Origin: an uncultured bacterium
GTDB lineage: Bacteria; Patescibacteriota; Dojkabacteria; SC72
Direction of reading: 5' to 3'
Length of the DNA stretch: 37,089 nt
Assembly: GCA_937899155.1 (NCBI GenBank)
Contig: CALDJM010000070.1
Span: 1 to 37,089 of the forward strand
The notes under the pieces are model-generated. The model was not told the origin of the DNA. It worked only from the letters and a program-made list of their open reading frames with translations, and did not search any database. Shown one piece after another: positions 7,592 to 16,300 of the stretch. The position numbers and the translations under genes are program-made. Within the stretch, counting starts at the first letter, position 1; each line of letters begins with the position of its first letter.

Positions 7592-8213
7592 ACTTCTTAT
7601 CTTTGCGAATATTGATAATACCTCTTGCAACATACAGAATAATTCCGACAATCAGAATACCCATAATTACTTTCTCATACTTTCCTACATAAACAGAAAC
7701 TACTTCCCATTTAGAACCTAAATAATAGCCTGACAGACCTAAAAGAGTCGACCACAGGGCAGTTCCTATCAATGTATATGCAGAGAAAACCCAAAAATTC
7801 ATTTTCCCAACACCAGCTGGAAAAGAAACAACTGTTCTAACTATTGGAATTACTCTACCTAAAAGAACAATTTTATTACCATGCTTATCAAAAGCATCAA
7901 AACCTTTGTCCATATCTGTTTTGGTGATAAAAAGGTATTTACCGTACTTCTCTAGGAATTTAGTTATTCCCTCCTTACCCCACTTACCAATAAGATAGAA
8001 GGGCAATGAGCCTAAATATGCTGAAATTGTTGCAACAGCAATGACTAGAACAATATTTAATTTACCTTGATTTGCTACAAAGCCTGAGAAAGGAAGTATT
8101 ATTTCGCTTGGGATAGGTGCAAAGAAACTCTCAACAAACATTGCTAAGCCCACACCAACATAACCCATGCTTCCTATTAAATTTACTAACCAATCTATTA
8201 GAGAATTTATCAT
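7581..8213 (-). CDS. DedA/VTT-family membrane protein
   Basis: A 210-residue integral membrane protein. It has the VTT-domain signature: FVESFFAPIPSE near residue 26, the reentrant region that follows, and GRVIPIVRTVVSFPAGV near residues 118-134, which holds the R-x2-P-x2-R motif. About four to five spans are expected, and the tail is basic (RKDKKSKD). Relatives in other bacteria act in membrane homeostasis, proton-motive-force-linked resistance and recycling of undecaprenyl or other lipids. The 3' end overlaps gpmI. A second DedA-type gene lies at 36515. Confidence 0.9.
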   Translation of the reverse strand: MINSLIDWLVNLIGSMGYVGVGLAMFVESFFAPIPSEIILPFSGFVANQGKLNIVLVIAVATISAYLGSLPFYLIGKWGKEGITKFLEKYGKYLFITKTDMDKGFDAFDKHGNKIVLLGRVIPIVRTVVSFPAGVGKMNFWVFSAYTLIGTALWSTLLGLSGYYLGSKWEVVSVYVGKYEKVIMGILIVGIILYVARGIINIRKDKKSKD

Positions 8214-8222
8214 AACTAGCCA

Positions 8223-8783
8223 TTATACATTATCTAAAACATCTGTGTTTAATTTTATACTATCCCCTACTACAACAGCATTTTCTTTGCAAAAATTACT
8301 GTTAACTTCTAATACATACCTATATTTACTTGCAGGAGTTATTGTTGGACAAAAATCCTCTTTACACGGTTGCTGATCCGCCTTAATATCAACAATAAAG
8401 CCTGAGGCATCAACAAAAATAATATCCAAAGGTATTAACATATCCTTCATCCAAAAACCTCCTTCTGTATCTTGGTCAAATATAAACCACATTCCATCAT
8501 AACTTCCCAGATACTTTCGATGAGATAATCCTAAAGCTCTTTTCTGTACATCATCTGCAATATCTACATTTACCTTAATAACACTCTCCTCGCGAGTAGA
8601 AATCTCAACAAAATGAGTTTGTTGATTCCCTTTTTCAGATTCTTGTTTGGGCTCATGTTCCTCCTGAACATTCTTGCCATTTGGAGTAATTGATATATTC
8701 AAAAACTTAAACCTATCTTGCAAAAACATAAAAAGGCCGACAACGAATACAAGAAATAGTAGAAATTTAATCTGACTGTTCAT
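8223..8783 (-). CDS. Membrane-anchored DUF192 protein
   Basis: About 186 residues. One N-terminal membrane helix (IKFLLFLVFVVGLFMFLQ) leads to a short charged linker and a DUF192 domain: VDIADDVQKRALGLSHR, GMWFIFD, then FWMKDMLIPLDIIFVD, and LEVN..FC..NAVVVGD near the end. DUF192 proteins are small, mostly extracytoplasmic and of unknown function. A longer frame opens at a TTG at 8801, but the -10 TATTAT (8795-8790) places the transcript start at 8783, where an ATG stands, so the shorter form is preferred. Two Cys (in PCKEDFC) are a local addition. It lies nine bases upstream of the DedA gene on the same strand. Confidence 0.85.
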   Translation of the reverse strand: MNSQIKFLLFLVFVVGLFMFLQDRFKFLNISITPNGKNVQEEHEPKQESEKGNQQTHFVEISTREESVIKVNVDIADDVQKRALGLSHRKYLGSYDGMWFIFDQDTEGGFWMKDMLIPLDIIFVDASGFIVDIKADQQPCKEDFCPTITPASKYRYVLEVNSNFCKENAVVVGDSIKLNTDVLDNV

Positions 8784-8789
8784 ATCCCC

Positions 8790-8833
8790 ATAATACAACA
8801 ATTTCTACTTTGACAAAAGCTAAATTGTATAGT
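8790..8833. promoter_or_regulatory. Divergent promoters for the DUF192 and HelD genes
   Basis: On the minus strand TATTAT (8795-8790) predicts a start at 8783, the A of the DUF192 ATG. On the plus strand TATAGT (8828-8833) predicts a start at 8839-8840, on the ATG of the helicase gene. Both would make leaderless mRNAs. Confidence 0.5.
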
Positions 8834-8838
8834 ATTAT

Positions 8839-11079
8839 ATGGGTTGCCATAAATTTGCAATACTTCCAATGCAAACATTTACAAAACACATCAATCCTTT
8901 ATACAAGGAGCTTGATAATATGGCTGATTTTAGCAAAGTTAAAACAAGCCATGAAATAGAGAAATCTGAATATCCCTATTTAGAAAAAGTTACTCAAATA
9001 ACCAAGGGGGAGGTAGATAAGTTGTTCCCAATTCTTAGACAATTAGAAGAACAACTAGAAAGGCAGATAGATATCATAGATGCAGAAAGTGACCTTGACC
9101 AGAAGAAAGATGCTAAAAGTGTATACAACAAAATTCTTGCAGAAATAGAAAGAGTTGTTGGAAGAATAAATAATGAATTAATAACATTAGACTCTCCATA
9201 CTTTGGTAAAATTATTTTTGAAGCGAAAGAAGGATTAAGAAGAAAGCCACTAAACATATACATTGGAAAGTTTGCTCTAGTTGAGAAGGAAACACATATA
9301 CCATTAATCTCTGATTGGAGGTCCCCTATTGCAAATGTCTATTATCAAAACTCCGGACCAAGAGAGAATGTCTCTTTTTTTGCTCCTGCTGGTGAAAGGA
9401 TTGGAGATTTAAAACAGAAAAGACAATTCCAGATTTCCAAAGCTAGAATAAAAGGAATTTATGATGCCAAATCGGGTAATGTTGCTGCAGATGAATTTCT
9501 TGTAGTACAACTCCAAGAAAGGATTGGAAAAAAACTTCAAGATATCGTTTCTACTATCCAAGCACAACAGAATGAAATTATAAGAGGTGGTATTAATACT
9601 CCAATTTTAATGCAAGGTGTAGCAGGTAGTGGTAAAACAACTATTCTTCTTCATAGATTAGCATATCTTTTCTACACATACCCAAAAGCTATAAATGAAA
9701 ACAACTCACTAATTATTGCTCCAAATCAAATGTTCATAGACTATGTCTCTGATGTTTTACCAAACCTAGGTGTAAGGAAAGTTGAGACTTTAACATATCT
9801 CTTCTGGGCAAGAAAGGTCTTAGATTGGAATAGATACTACATAATATCCAATGAACCTGAGAACAATGAATTTAAAGAATTAAAAGGTTCTCTTGAGTTT
9901 TTAGATATTTTAGAGAATCACTTTGAAGCTTTTGAAAAAAAACTTCTCGAGAAAATCCCTAGCTATATCAAAGAAGCTATTTCTGCAAGGTATTACGAAT
10001 TGAAAAAGAATTTTGCAGATATTGATATGTTTGAAAGAGTATCACTTGCAACAGAATATGCTTTTGCACAAAGAAAATTCTCTCAGTATCGAACAGGAAA
10101 AATAGATTTCAAAGAGAAATTCGTAGAGGATACAAAGAAGAAAATTCTTGAATATTTTAGAAAGAATTGTGATGCATATTCTCTTTACAAAAATCTTTTT
10201 AAAGAAAGCCTTTTAGAAAAAGATATATGTAGATATTCTCTAAAAGGACTTACACATAAAGGTAGGATTCATACATACAGAGTTGAAGATATAGCACCTA
10301 TTGTCTATCTACATTTCAAAATTCATGGAAGGAAAGATTTTCAAAGAGGCTATGTAATGGTTGATGAGGCACAAGATATGAGTTTTGTTCAACTATCTAC
10401 ACTTGCACAGATAGCAAAAAATGGAAATCTTACACTTGCTGGAGACTTAGCACAATCAATTATTCCACCTTTCTATATCCAAGATTGGAATGATGTTTTA
10501 AAATTGACAAGGAATATAACTGAGAAAGAGTGTAAATATTACCAGTTACAGAAATGCTACAGAACAACAGTAGAGATAATTGAATTTGCTAACAATTTCT
10601 TTAAACATAATTTCCCAAAATCATATAAACTACCAGAAGCCGTTTTAAGACATGGAGATGATGTCAAATTTATCAAGAAAGATGGTAACCTCTCAGAAAT
10701 GAATAAGTCTGACATGTCCGAAATTGTAAATACTCTCATAGATGATTTCAAAAAAGGTTCTGTTACATGTGCCATCCTAACAAGAGATCGAAGACATGCT
10801 GATGAGATATTTGCTGTTTTAGAAAAATATAGCGAGGAGATAGGAGAAAGGGTTGTAAAATATGATGAAAACAACTACCAGAGTGGTATCCTAGTAATGC
10901 CAATCGAAAATGCTAAAGGTCTAGAGTTTGACTCTGTAATTCTAGCTGATATTAATTCCAACTACTACGACGATTCTTTGTTATGTGCAAAATTACTTTA
11001 TGTAGGAATAACAAGAGCTCTACACCGATTATATGTCGTTATTAACAAAAATGATAAATTTTCTCAAAAACTACTTTAA
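8839..11079 (+). CDS. helD: HelD-like superfamily 1 helicase (RNA polymerase recycling factor type)
   Basis: A 746-residue UvrD-like ATPase. The N-terminal arm (to about 105) is a coiled coil. The next part holds ISDWRSPIANVYY and DIVSTIQAQQNEIIR, features of HelD and helicase IV. Walker A is GVAGSGKT at 260-267, Walker B VDEAQD at 508-513, then LAGDLAQSI, the motif V-like ENAKGLEFDSVILAD and the motif VI-like VGITRALHRL. In Firmicutes and Actinobacteria HelD pulls stalled RNA polymerase off DNA. The first ATG at 8839 coincides with the predicted transcript start; a second ATG (M28) is an alternative. It overlaps the RNHCP gene by one base. Confidence 0.88.
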   Translation: MGCHKFAILPMQTFTKHINPLYKELDNMADFSKVKTSHEIEKSEYPYLEKVTQITKGEVDKLFPILRQLEEQLERQIDIIDAESDLDQKKDAKSVYNKILAEIERVVGRINNELITLDSPYFGKIIFEAKEGLRRKPLNIYIGKFALVEKETHIPLISDWRSPIANVYYQNSGPRENVSFFAPAGERIGDLKQKRQFQISKARIKGIYDAKSGNVAADEFLVVQLQERIGKKLQDIVSTIQAQQNEIIRGGINTPILMQGVAGSGKTTILLHRLAYLFYTYPKAINENNSLIIAPNQMFIDYVSDVLPNLGVRKVETLTYLFWARKVLDWNRYYIISNEPENNEFKELKGSLEFLDILENHFEAFEKKLLEKIPSYIKEAISARYYELKKNFADIDMFERVSLATEYAFAQRKFSQYRTGKIDFKEKFVEDTKKKILEYFRKNCDAYSLYKNLFKESLLEKDICRYSLKGLTHKGRIHTYRVEDIAPIVYLHFKIHGRKDFQRGYVMVDEAQDMSFVQLSTLAQIAKNGNLTLAGDLAQSIIPPFYIQDWNDVLKLTRNITEKECKYYQLQKCYRTTVEIIEFANNFFKHNFPKSYKLPEAVLRHGDDVKFIKKDGNLSEMNKSDMSEIVNTLIDDFKKGSVTCAILTRDRRHADEIFAVLEKYSEEIGERVVKYDENNYQSGILVMPIENAKGLEFDSVILADINSNYYDDSLLCAKLLYVGITRALHRLYVVINKNDKFSQKLL

Positions 11080-11471
11080 TGTTTGTCTGTACTAATTGCA
11101 AAAAAAGTGTAGAAGAGCAGGGTAATATTGGAACACACCATAGAAACCATTGTCCTTTCTGTCTCTTTTCTAAACATTTAGATATGAAAAAACCGGGAGA
11201 TAGAGAGTCAAAATGTAAAGGAGATATGCAACCAATTGCTTTAGCATATAAAAAGGATAAGGAAATTATGCTTGTACATGAATGTAAGGATTGTAAAAGC
11301 ATATCAACAAATAGAATATCTGCAGATGATAGTGAAGAGAGAATTCTAGATATTTTTTACACTTCTGTAAGAAACAAACAGAAGCAGAAATTGAGAGAAA
11401 TAAAAGCAGATTTAGAAGTTTTAGACCTTGTAGATGAAGATGAGGTTAAAAAACAGCTTTTTGGGATATAG
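11079..11471 (+). CDS. RNHCP-domain zinc-binding protein
   Basis: A 130-residue protein that matches the RNHCP domain: FVCTNCKKSV (C4, C7), then HHRNHCPFC (residues 20-28), PGDRESKCKGDMQPI, HECKDC and NRISADD. The four Cys pairs suggest two zinc sites. The last 35 residues are a charged helix. RNHCP proteins are of unknown function; the name comes from the motif. The ATG overlaps the HelD stop codon by one base (TAATG), so the two are translationally coupled, which suggests a link to nucleic acid or RNA polymerase. Confidence 0.88.
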   Translation: MFVCTNCKKSVEEQGNIGTHHRNHCPFCLFSKHLDMKKPGDRESKCKGDMQPIALAYKKDKEIMLVHECKDCKSISTNRISADDSEERILDIFYTSVRNKQKQKLREIKADLEVLDLVDEDEVKKQLFGI

Positions 11472-11479
11472 AATAAATT

Positions 11480-11508
11480 TTGCTTACTAAACTATTTTGT
11501 AATAAAAT
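11480..11508 (+). promoter_or_regulatory. Promoter of the PAP2-like gene
   Basis: TTGCTT (11480-11485), 17 bases, then TAAAAT (11503-11508). The start is predicted at 11515, two bases before the ATG at 11517. No ribosome-binding site is present. Confidence 0.5.
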
Positions 11509-11516
11509 TGTGACTT

Positions 11517-12089
11517 ATGAACAAACAAAAAATAGCTAGAATAATATCAGAGATTTTCAACGGGTTTTTAACAATGATGCTAGCCCCCATCTTAACAATA
11601 TTCCTTTCATCATTACCTTTTAATTTGAAAGCTATCTATTCAGCTCTATATATACTACTCCCTATCCTACTCTACCTAGTGTTGAAAAAATTGGGCAAAG
11701 TCTCGGATTACGACTTAACAAACAGAAAAGAAAGACCTATTTACTTCTCTATTCTTACACTCTTTTTTGGAGTCCTTTTTTTCATATTAAGAGAGTATCG
11801 AATAGAGTATGTCACATTTGTATCTCTTGCTCTTTTTTCAATAGCTACTGCAATTACAGTAGTTACATTCTTCTGGAAAATTAGTGGTCATATGACATAC
11901 TCAACATTTCTTTTTTCTACTTTAGCATACATAATATCGCCATATTTCTTTCTAATGTTTCTTTTTACACCTTTAATTGCTTGGTCTAGAATTGAACTTA
12001 AGAAACATACATTGGCTCAAACTATTGCTGGAACACTTCTAACTTTTGCTATCTGTTCCTTTATATATTGGGGTTTAGATTTATTCTAA
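11517..12089 (+). CDS. PAP2-superfamily membrane phosphatase-like protein
   Basis: A 190-residue integral membrane protein with about six helices. The three PAP2 motifs can be traced: K..RP in NRKERPIYF (about 69-77), SGH in KISGHMTYS (about 122-130), and SRIELKKHTLAQ (about 160-171). In the last motif (SR-x5-H-x3-D) the final Asp is Gln. The catalytic His and Arg remain. PAP2 proteins of this kind remove phosphate from lipid carriers such as undecaprenyl diphosphate, outside the membrane. With the Asp changed, activity may be altered. It sits 29 bases before gatA, which has its own promoter. Confidence 0.7.
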   Translation: MNKQKIARIISEIFNGFLTMMLAPILTIFLSSLPFNLKAIYSALYILLPILLYLVLKKLGKVSDYDLTNRKERPIYFSILTLFFGVLFFILREYRIEYVTFVSLALFSIATAITVVTFFWKISGHMTYSTFLFSTLAYIISPYFFLMFLFTPLIAWSRIELKKHTLAQTIAGTLLTFAICSFIYWGLDLF

Positions 12090-12103
12090 ATTTATGTTTA
12101 CTT

Positions 12104-12112
12104 TGATAAAAT
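12104..12112 (+). promoter_or_regulatory. Extended -10 promoter for gatA
   Basis: TGATAAAAT: TGN plus TAAAAT. The predicted start is base 12119, exactly the A of the gatA ATG. Confidence 0.55.
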
Positions 12113-12118
12113 AGCTTA

Positions 12119-13458
12119 ATGGAAAACTATACAATTACACAACTTAGAGAGAAATTACTGCAAAAAGAGCTCTCTGCTACAGAAGTAGTTAAATACTACC
12201 TTGAGAGAATTGAAAAGCATGATATAGAAATAAACAGTTACACCTCTGTATTAGATGAGCAAGCACTAAATCAAGCAAAAGAATTTGATGGTAATTTTGA
12301 AAAAGAGAAAAGCAAAAAACTCGGAGGTATCCCTATTTCTGTCAAAGATGTTTTTTCTACAAAAAACATACCTACAACATGTGCATCAAAAATGTTGGAG
12401 ACATACTCTCCTGTATATAATTCTACAGTAGTACAAAGACTTTTAGATGAAAGTGCCATTGTATTAGGCAAGACAAATCTTGATGAGTTTTGTCATGGTT
12501 CTAGTACAACAACATCATATTTTGGTAGAACAAAGAACCCTTGGGATAACACAAAGCTACCGGGAGGATCTTCAGGAGGCTCAGCTGCTGCATTAGCGGC
12601 AGATTTCTGTGCTGGGACAGTTGGAACAGAAACAGCTGGCTCAATTCGTCTTCCAGCCTCTTGGTGTGGTGTTGTAGGAGTTAAACCTACATACTCAAGA
12701 GTTTCAAGATACGGTGTCTTGTCAATGGGGTCATCATTGGATTGCCCAGGACCTTTAGGTAAAGATGTAAAAGATTGTGCATATCTACTTGAAATTATGG
12801 CAGGCTTTGATAGTATATGGATTTGGAAGATGGTGTTAGAAAGAATTTCCTAAAGAGTATTGATATCTTAAAAGGTATGGGTGTTGAAATTGAAGAAGTA
12901 AGTCTTCTAGATCCAAAGCTTAGTATTGCAGTATATACACTTACATGCAGAGGAGAGGTTTCTTCTAACCTTGCTAGATATGACGGTACAAGATATGGCT
13001 TGAGTACAGAGGATATCTCTACCATTACAGAAAACTATGAAATGTCACGAGGAGAAGGTTTTGGGCAGGAGGTAAAAAGAAGAATTATGACTGGTACAAT
13101 ATCTCTTTCTTCAGGATATGCAGAGGAGTGTTTTAGAAAATCCGAGAAGGTAAGGGAATTGATTAAAAAGGATTTTGCAAATATCTTTAAAAAATACGAT
13201 GCTATTGTTGGACCAGCAACTCCCTCGGTTGCACTCACAGAAAAAGAAGCAGAAAACCCACTCTTTGGAGAACTAGCAGATGTCCTTTCAGAGGGAAGCT
13301 CTCTAGCTGGACTCCCTGGAATATCAATACCTTCTGGTCTTTCAAATGGTCTCCCAACAGGAATTCAGTTTATTGCAAATCATTTCGAAGAACCTACTAT
13401 GTTCTCTTTGGCATATGCATTAGAGAAAGAGATAGGGAGAGTTATTCCAAAGCTCTAA
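12119..13458 (+). pseudogene. gatA: gatA, amidotransferase subunit A, broken by an internal deletion and frameshift
   Basis: GatA is the amidase subunit of GatCAB, which turns Glu-tRNA(Gln) or Asp-tRNA(Asn) into the amidated form. The 5' part (12119-12853 frame) carries a normal amidase N-half: Lys76 in SVKDVF, Ser151 in GGSSGGS and Ser175 in TAGSIRLPAS make the catalytic triad. It matches up to IMAGFDS, then goes out of frame and stops. The matching C-half resumes in another frame from about 12814 (YMDLEDGVRKNFL, later SSNLARYDGTRYG) and runs to 13458. Compared with other GatA proteins, about 30-33 residues are missing at the join, near 12810-12816. gatB and gatC are intact at 21436-23237. 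This may be a real lesion or an assembly error. Confidence 0.85.
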
Positions 13459-13462
13459 CCCT

Positions 13463-13957
13463 TTATTCTGTGCTTTCTTTAACTATATCAGGCACAGCAC
13501 ATGAGGATATGAATCTCACTGGAATCCTTTCTTCCTTAGCATACTCTTCTAGACCTGATGGATTCGCATTCTTTAAAAGTATCTCTCCAGAACCCAAACA
13601 ACCCTCCTTACAATCTATTTTTTGAGAGAAAGAAATCATTTCTTTTTCGGTATCATCATAATCACTATATATCTCTCCACTCAAAACTTCTTTACCCTCT
13701 ACAAATATTACATATGGAAAACTATTCTCAAAAAACCATTCTTTAGAAGCTTTTCCAGAGATTGTAAAAGTACAGCCTATTTCTGAATTAGCTTCTGGTT
13801 CTGTTATCTTCAAACCTTTCTCCTCTTGCTCCTCTTTAACAATCCTCTCTTCTCGCTGGAATATTACTCCTTTAGACAGAAGGTAATGCCCACCCAATCC
13901 TAGCAGACAAAGGAGGAGAACAAAAAGGATAATATACAATCCTCTACTTTTGTTCAT
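13463..13957 (-). CDS. Membrane-anchored Gmad2 (Ig-like) domain protein
   Basis: A 164-residue protein. One N-terminal transmembrane helix (about 7-27) and a short Glu/Lys linker lead to a domain from about residue 50: ITEPEANSEIGCTFTISGKAS, then WFFENSFPYVIF, and LLKNANPSGL..... IPVRF. The WFFE, NPSG and IPV marks are those of the Gmad2 domain, an immunoglobulin-like module first seen in spore-germination proteins. Four Cys (two in DCKEGC) may form disulfides outside the cell. A -10 (TAATAT, 13971-13966) predicts a two-base leader. It converges on gatA with a gap of four bases. Function unknown. Confidence 0.75.
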   Translation of the reverse strand: MNKSRGLYIILFVLLLCLLGLGGHYLLSKGVIFQREERIVKEEQEEKGLKITEPEANSEIGCTFTISGKASKEWFFENSFPYVIFVEGKEVLSGEIYSDYDDTEKEMISFSQKIDCKEGCLGSGEILLKNANPSGLEEYAKEERIPVRFISSCAVPDIVKESTE

Positions 13958-14033
13958 GTGTATATATATTAATTTTATTATTTAATTATATACCCTCCTT
14001 TGTAATAGCTACAATTTCTATTTTTATTCTTTT

Positions 14034-14816
14034 TTAATAAATCTTTACAGACTCTAGAACTTTCTTAGCTAACTCAAATGCTTCTGTGGGATTTTCAGAA
14101 AGGTCGTATCCCATCTTATATAGTAGATCATTTTTTACTAAAAGATATCCTTCTCCCTGACCTCCAGCTGACACTATTTTATATTTATATGCAGAAACTC
14201 CCCATTTCTCTGTTTTCTCTCCTGTTATCTTTGATGAGTCGCTGGTCATATCTTTTACAAACTTGTTCCAAATATCGTCAAGATTCCTTCCATTTAATTT
14301 GTATGCAACAACTTCAACAAAGCTCATATTTGCACAACCGTGACCACCACAGATAGCATCACCAATACTGAAAGGCTTAAAGTCTGCTTTTACAATATTA
14401 ATTCTCTCACCCAACTCATCAGGTGTAGCTCTTTCCTTCTTCTCCTTATCGGCTGATGTAACAGACCAGTATGATTCTAATTTGGTCTTACCAAAAGTAT
14501 TATCAACAATCTTATTTGGAATCTCTACTGATACTTTAATATCTGGAGCTTTAAAGATAGACCATCCTGAATTATCCACCTCTGCCTCTTGTACTTTACA
14601 CCCCTGCTCTACAACCTTAGGACACTCAGCAGGATTGCAGGTCTCACAGCTCTCCTCCTTCACAATCTCCTTCTTCATCGCGCCAGTATTAACCTCTGTT
14701 TTGTTTACTACAAACATAAAGTAACCCAAAACTGGGATACCTATCAACAAGGCAAGAATTACTAACAACAAAGCTTCTATTTTGTTAGGATTCTTATCAA
14801 TCTTTTCCTTTTCCAT
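14034..14816 (-). CDS. Membrane protein with Cys-rich stalk, paralogue of the gene at 16301
   Basis: A 260-residue protein. A short cytoplasmic tail and a transmembrane helix (about 12-36) are followed by a Cys-rich stalk (CETCNPAECP and on to QGC) and a folded domain from about 85. The domain shares several blocks with the protein at 16301-17152: a GGHGCAN motif (GCGAGCAKEN there), a KITGE..KWG....Y block, a LLVKN..LY strand and a final AKKVLESVKIY. The start follows TAAAAT (14828-14823) by exactly six bases, so it should be leaderless. No known domain is recognised. Outward orientation with disulfides or metal bound at the stalk is an inference. Confidence 0.6.
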   Translation of the reverse strand: MEKEKIDKNPNKIEALLLVILALLIGIPVLGYFMFVVNKTEVNTGAMKKEIVKEESCETCNPAECPKVVEQGCKVQEAEVDNSGWSIFKAPDIKVSVEIPNKIVDNTFGKTKLESYWSVTSADKEKKERATPDELGERINIVKADFKPFSIGDAICGGHGCANMSFVEVVAYKLNGRNLDDIWNKFVKDMTSDSSKITGEKTEKWGVSAYKYKIVSAGGQGEGYLLVKNDLLYKMGYDLSENPTEAFELAKKVLESVKIY

Positions 14817-14881
14817 CGGAATATTTTAATTAAATTAATGTAAATAGTTTACTTTGCATACAAAAGGTTGTAAAGAAATCA

Positions 14882-14896
14882 ACCGACCTGGTCGGT
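14882..14896. repeat. Perfect palindrome ACCGACC-T-GGTCGGT
   Basis: Seven-base arms with a one-base centre, unusually GC-rich for this AT-rich intergenic region. It lies 66 bases upstream of the gene starting at 14816 and downstream of the F420-ligase-like gene on the same strand. It resembles operators of some TetR-family repressors, and it could also be the stem of a terminator. No TetR gene is present in the window. Confidence 0.4.
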
Positions 14897-14954
14897 AAAA
14901 CTTATCCTTGTGTGGTAAGGCTTGAGAGTGCTTTTTTAAGGTTTTTTAATCTTA

Positions 14955-16139
14955 CTATAGGGAGGTGTAATCATCAAAGTATCCTTGTACTAAAACAACA
15001 GGTGTGCCTTTGTCTCCACTTCCACTTGTTAAATCCATAAGACTGCCTAATAGGTCTGTAAGCTGTCTTGGTGTAGTTCCTAAAGAATTATTTGCATCAT
15101 ATTCATCGTTCCCTTTTTCTCTAATAGCATTTTTAACATGTTCGTCTAAATTCCCTTCTCCATTCCAATTCTCAGAGATATATTTCAACTTAATCTCTTT
15201 GGGTCTACCCAAAAGACCGTCTGTGAAAGCAGGAGAAACAACAGGGTCTGCCAATTCCCATATCTTCCCAACAGGATCCTTAAATGCACCATCACCGTAT
15301 ATCATCACCTCTATCTTTTTTCCCGTTATCTTCTGAAACTCTTCCTGTATCCTATTAACCAACTCGACCCCTTCTTTGCTTCTTGGGAATAACTTCAAAG
15401 ACTTGTCACCAACTTTGTTAGAGCCTAAAAGTCCGTAGTCTTCGTTATACCCTCTCTTGTCTGTCTTTTCATTACAAAGGTCATCTAGACCGTATACAAC
15501 ATCTCCCCCTGCACTCTTTAACAGTTTTTTTGTTTTAAACCGAGTATGAATATCACAGGCTAATATATTTTTTGTAAAATTTAAAATATATCTAGGATCA
15601 TTAGAAAAATGCGGAATAACTTGTCCTTCTTCTCCTAAACTTTTATAGTATTCAACATAATCAAGGCCTGTAAATTCATGTTTGAAATCATATCCAAACA
15701 TCTTTCTGAATTCTTTTTCATCAAAAGAAGAAATGAATGTTTCCTGATCCACACTATCCAACATGTCTGGATCCATAATATGATTACCAACTTCATCAGA
15801 TGGATAACTAAAAAGAATATGTACTTTCTTACAAGACTTTAATATCCCTTCAAGAATCATTGAGAATCTGTTTCTACTAAGTATTGGAAAAACTAGCCCT
15901 ATTTCTTCATTACCAAACTTTTTCTCCACTTCCTTTGCTACATCATCGATACTTACATAATTGGAATCACATATTGATACAACAGCTTCTGTAATACCAA
16001 CAACATCTCTATCATTAAATTTAAAATTTGAAGTCTGTGATGCTTTAAGTAATGAATCTATTACTATCTGGAAGAGATTGTCACCATGCTTAATTGTTGG
16101 TGTTCTAATTCCTCTAACTACTGTTCCTACATTTCTCAT
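14955..16139 (-). CDS. Coenzyme F420-0:L-glutamate ligase-like protein
   Basis: A 394-residue protein that matches along its length the CofE-related family annotated as F420-0 gamma-glutamyl ligase in non-F420 bacteria: GTVVRGIRTP at the N-terminus, VVGITEAVV, LSRNRFSMILEGI, SYPSDEVGN, EFTGLDYVEYY, VYGLDDLCNEK, EDYGLLGSNK, then VMIYGDGAFKDPVGKIWELAD and, near the end, SLGTTPRQLTDLLGSLMDLTSGSGDKGTPVVL (in pieces). True F420 is not expected in CPR bacteria, and no other F420 gene is present, so the substrate is unknown. ATP-dependent peptide-bond formation to an acid is the family chemistry. It lies between the two Cys-rich paralogues. Confidence 0.85.
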   Translation of the reverse strand: MRNVGTVVRGIRTPTIKHGDNLFQIVIDSLLKASQTSNFKFNDRDVVGITEAVVSICDSNYVSIDDVAKEVEKKFGNEEIGLVFPILSRNRFSMILEGILKSCKKVHILFSYPSDEVGNHIMDPDMLDSVDQETFISSFDEKEFRKMFGYDFKHEFTGLDYVEYYKSLGEEGQVIPHFSNDPRYILNFTKNILACDIHTRFKTKKLLKSAGGDVVYGLDDLCNEKTDKRGYNEDYGLLGSNKVGDKSLKLFPRSKEGVELVNRIQEEFQKITGKKIEVMIYGDGAFKDPVGKIWELADPVVSPAFTDGLLGRPKEIKLKYISENWNGEGNLDEHVKNAIREKGNDEYDANNSLGTTPRQLTDLLGSLMDLTSGSGDKGTPVVLVQGYFDDYTSL

Positions 16140-16300
16140 TGTTATATTGTTTAGATTATTTTAATACTCCAAGACACATCACAGAACACTTAGAGAGTGT
16201 TGCTGCAACAAAGATTTAATACTTGGGCAAATACATTAGTAAATGATGTTGCATATCATTATTTCATAGTATGAATGTTTGAGCAAGAGATTCTATATCT

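Noticed and set aside
8784..8801. Upstream TTG start for the DUF192 protein
   Set aside because: It would lie inside or before the predicted promoter; the ATG at 8783 is at the predicted transcript start.
16184..16201. Terminator hairpin AACACT-AGTGTT after the gene at 16301
   Set aside because: The stem is short, lies about 100 bases from the stop codon and has no T run.
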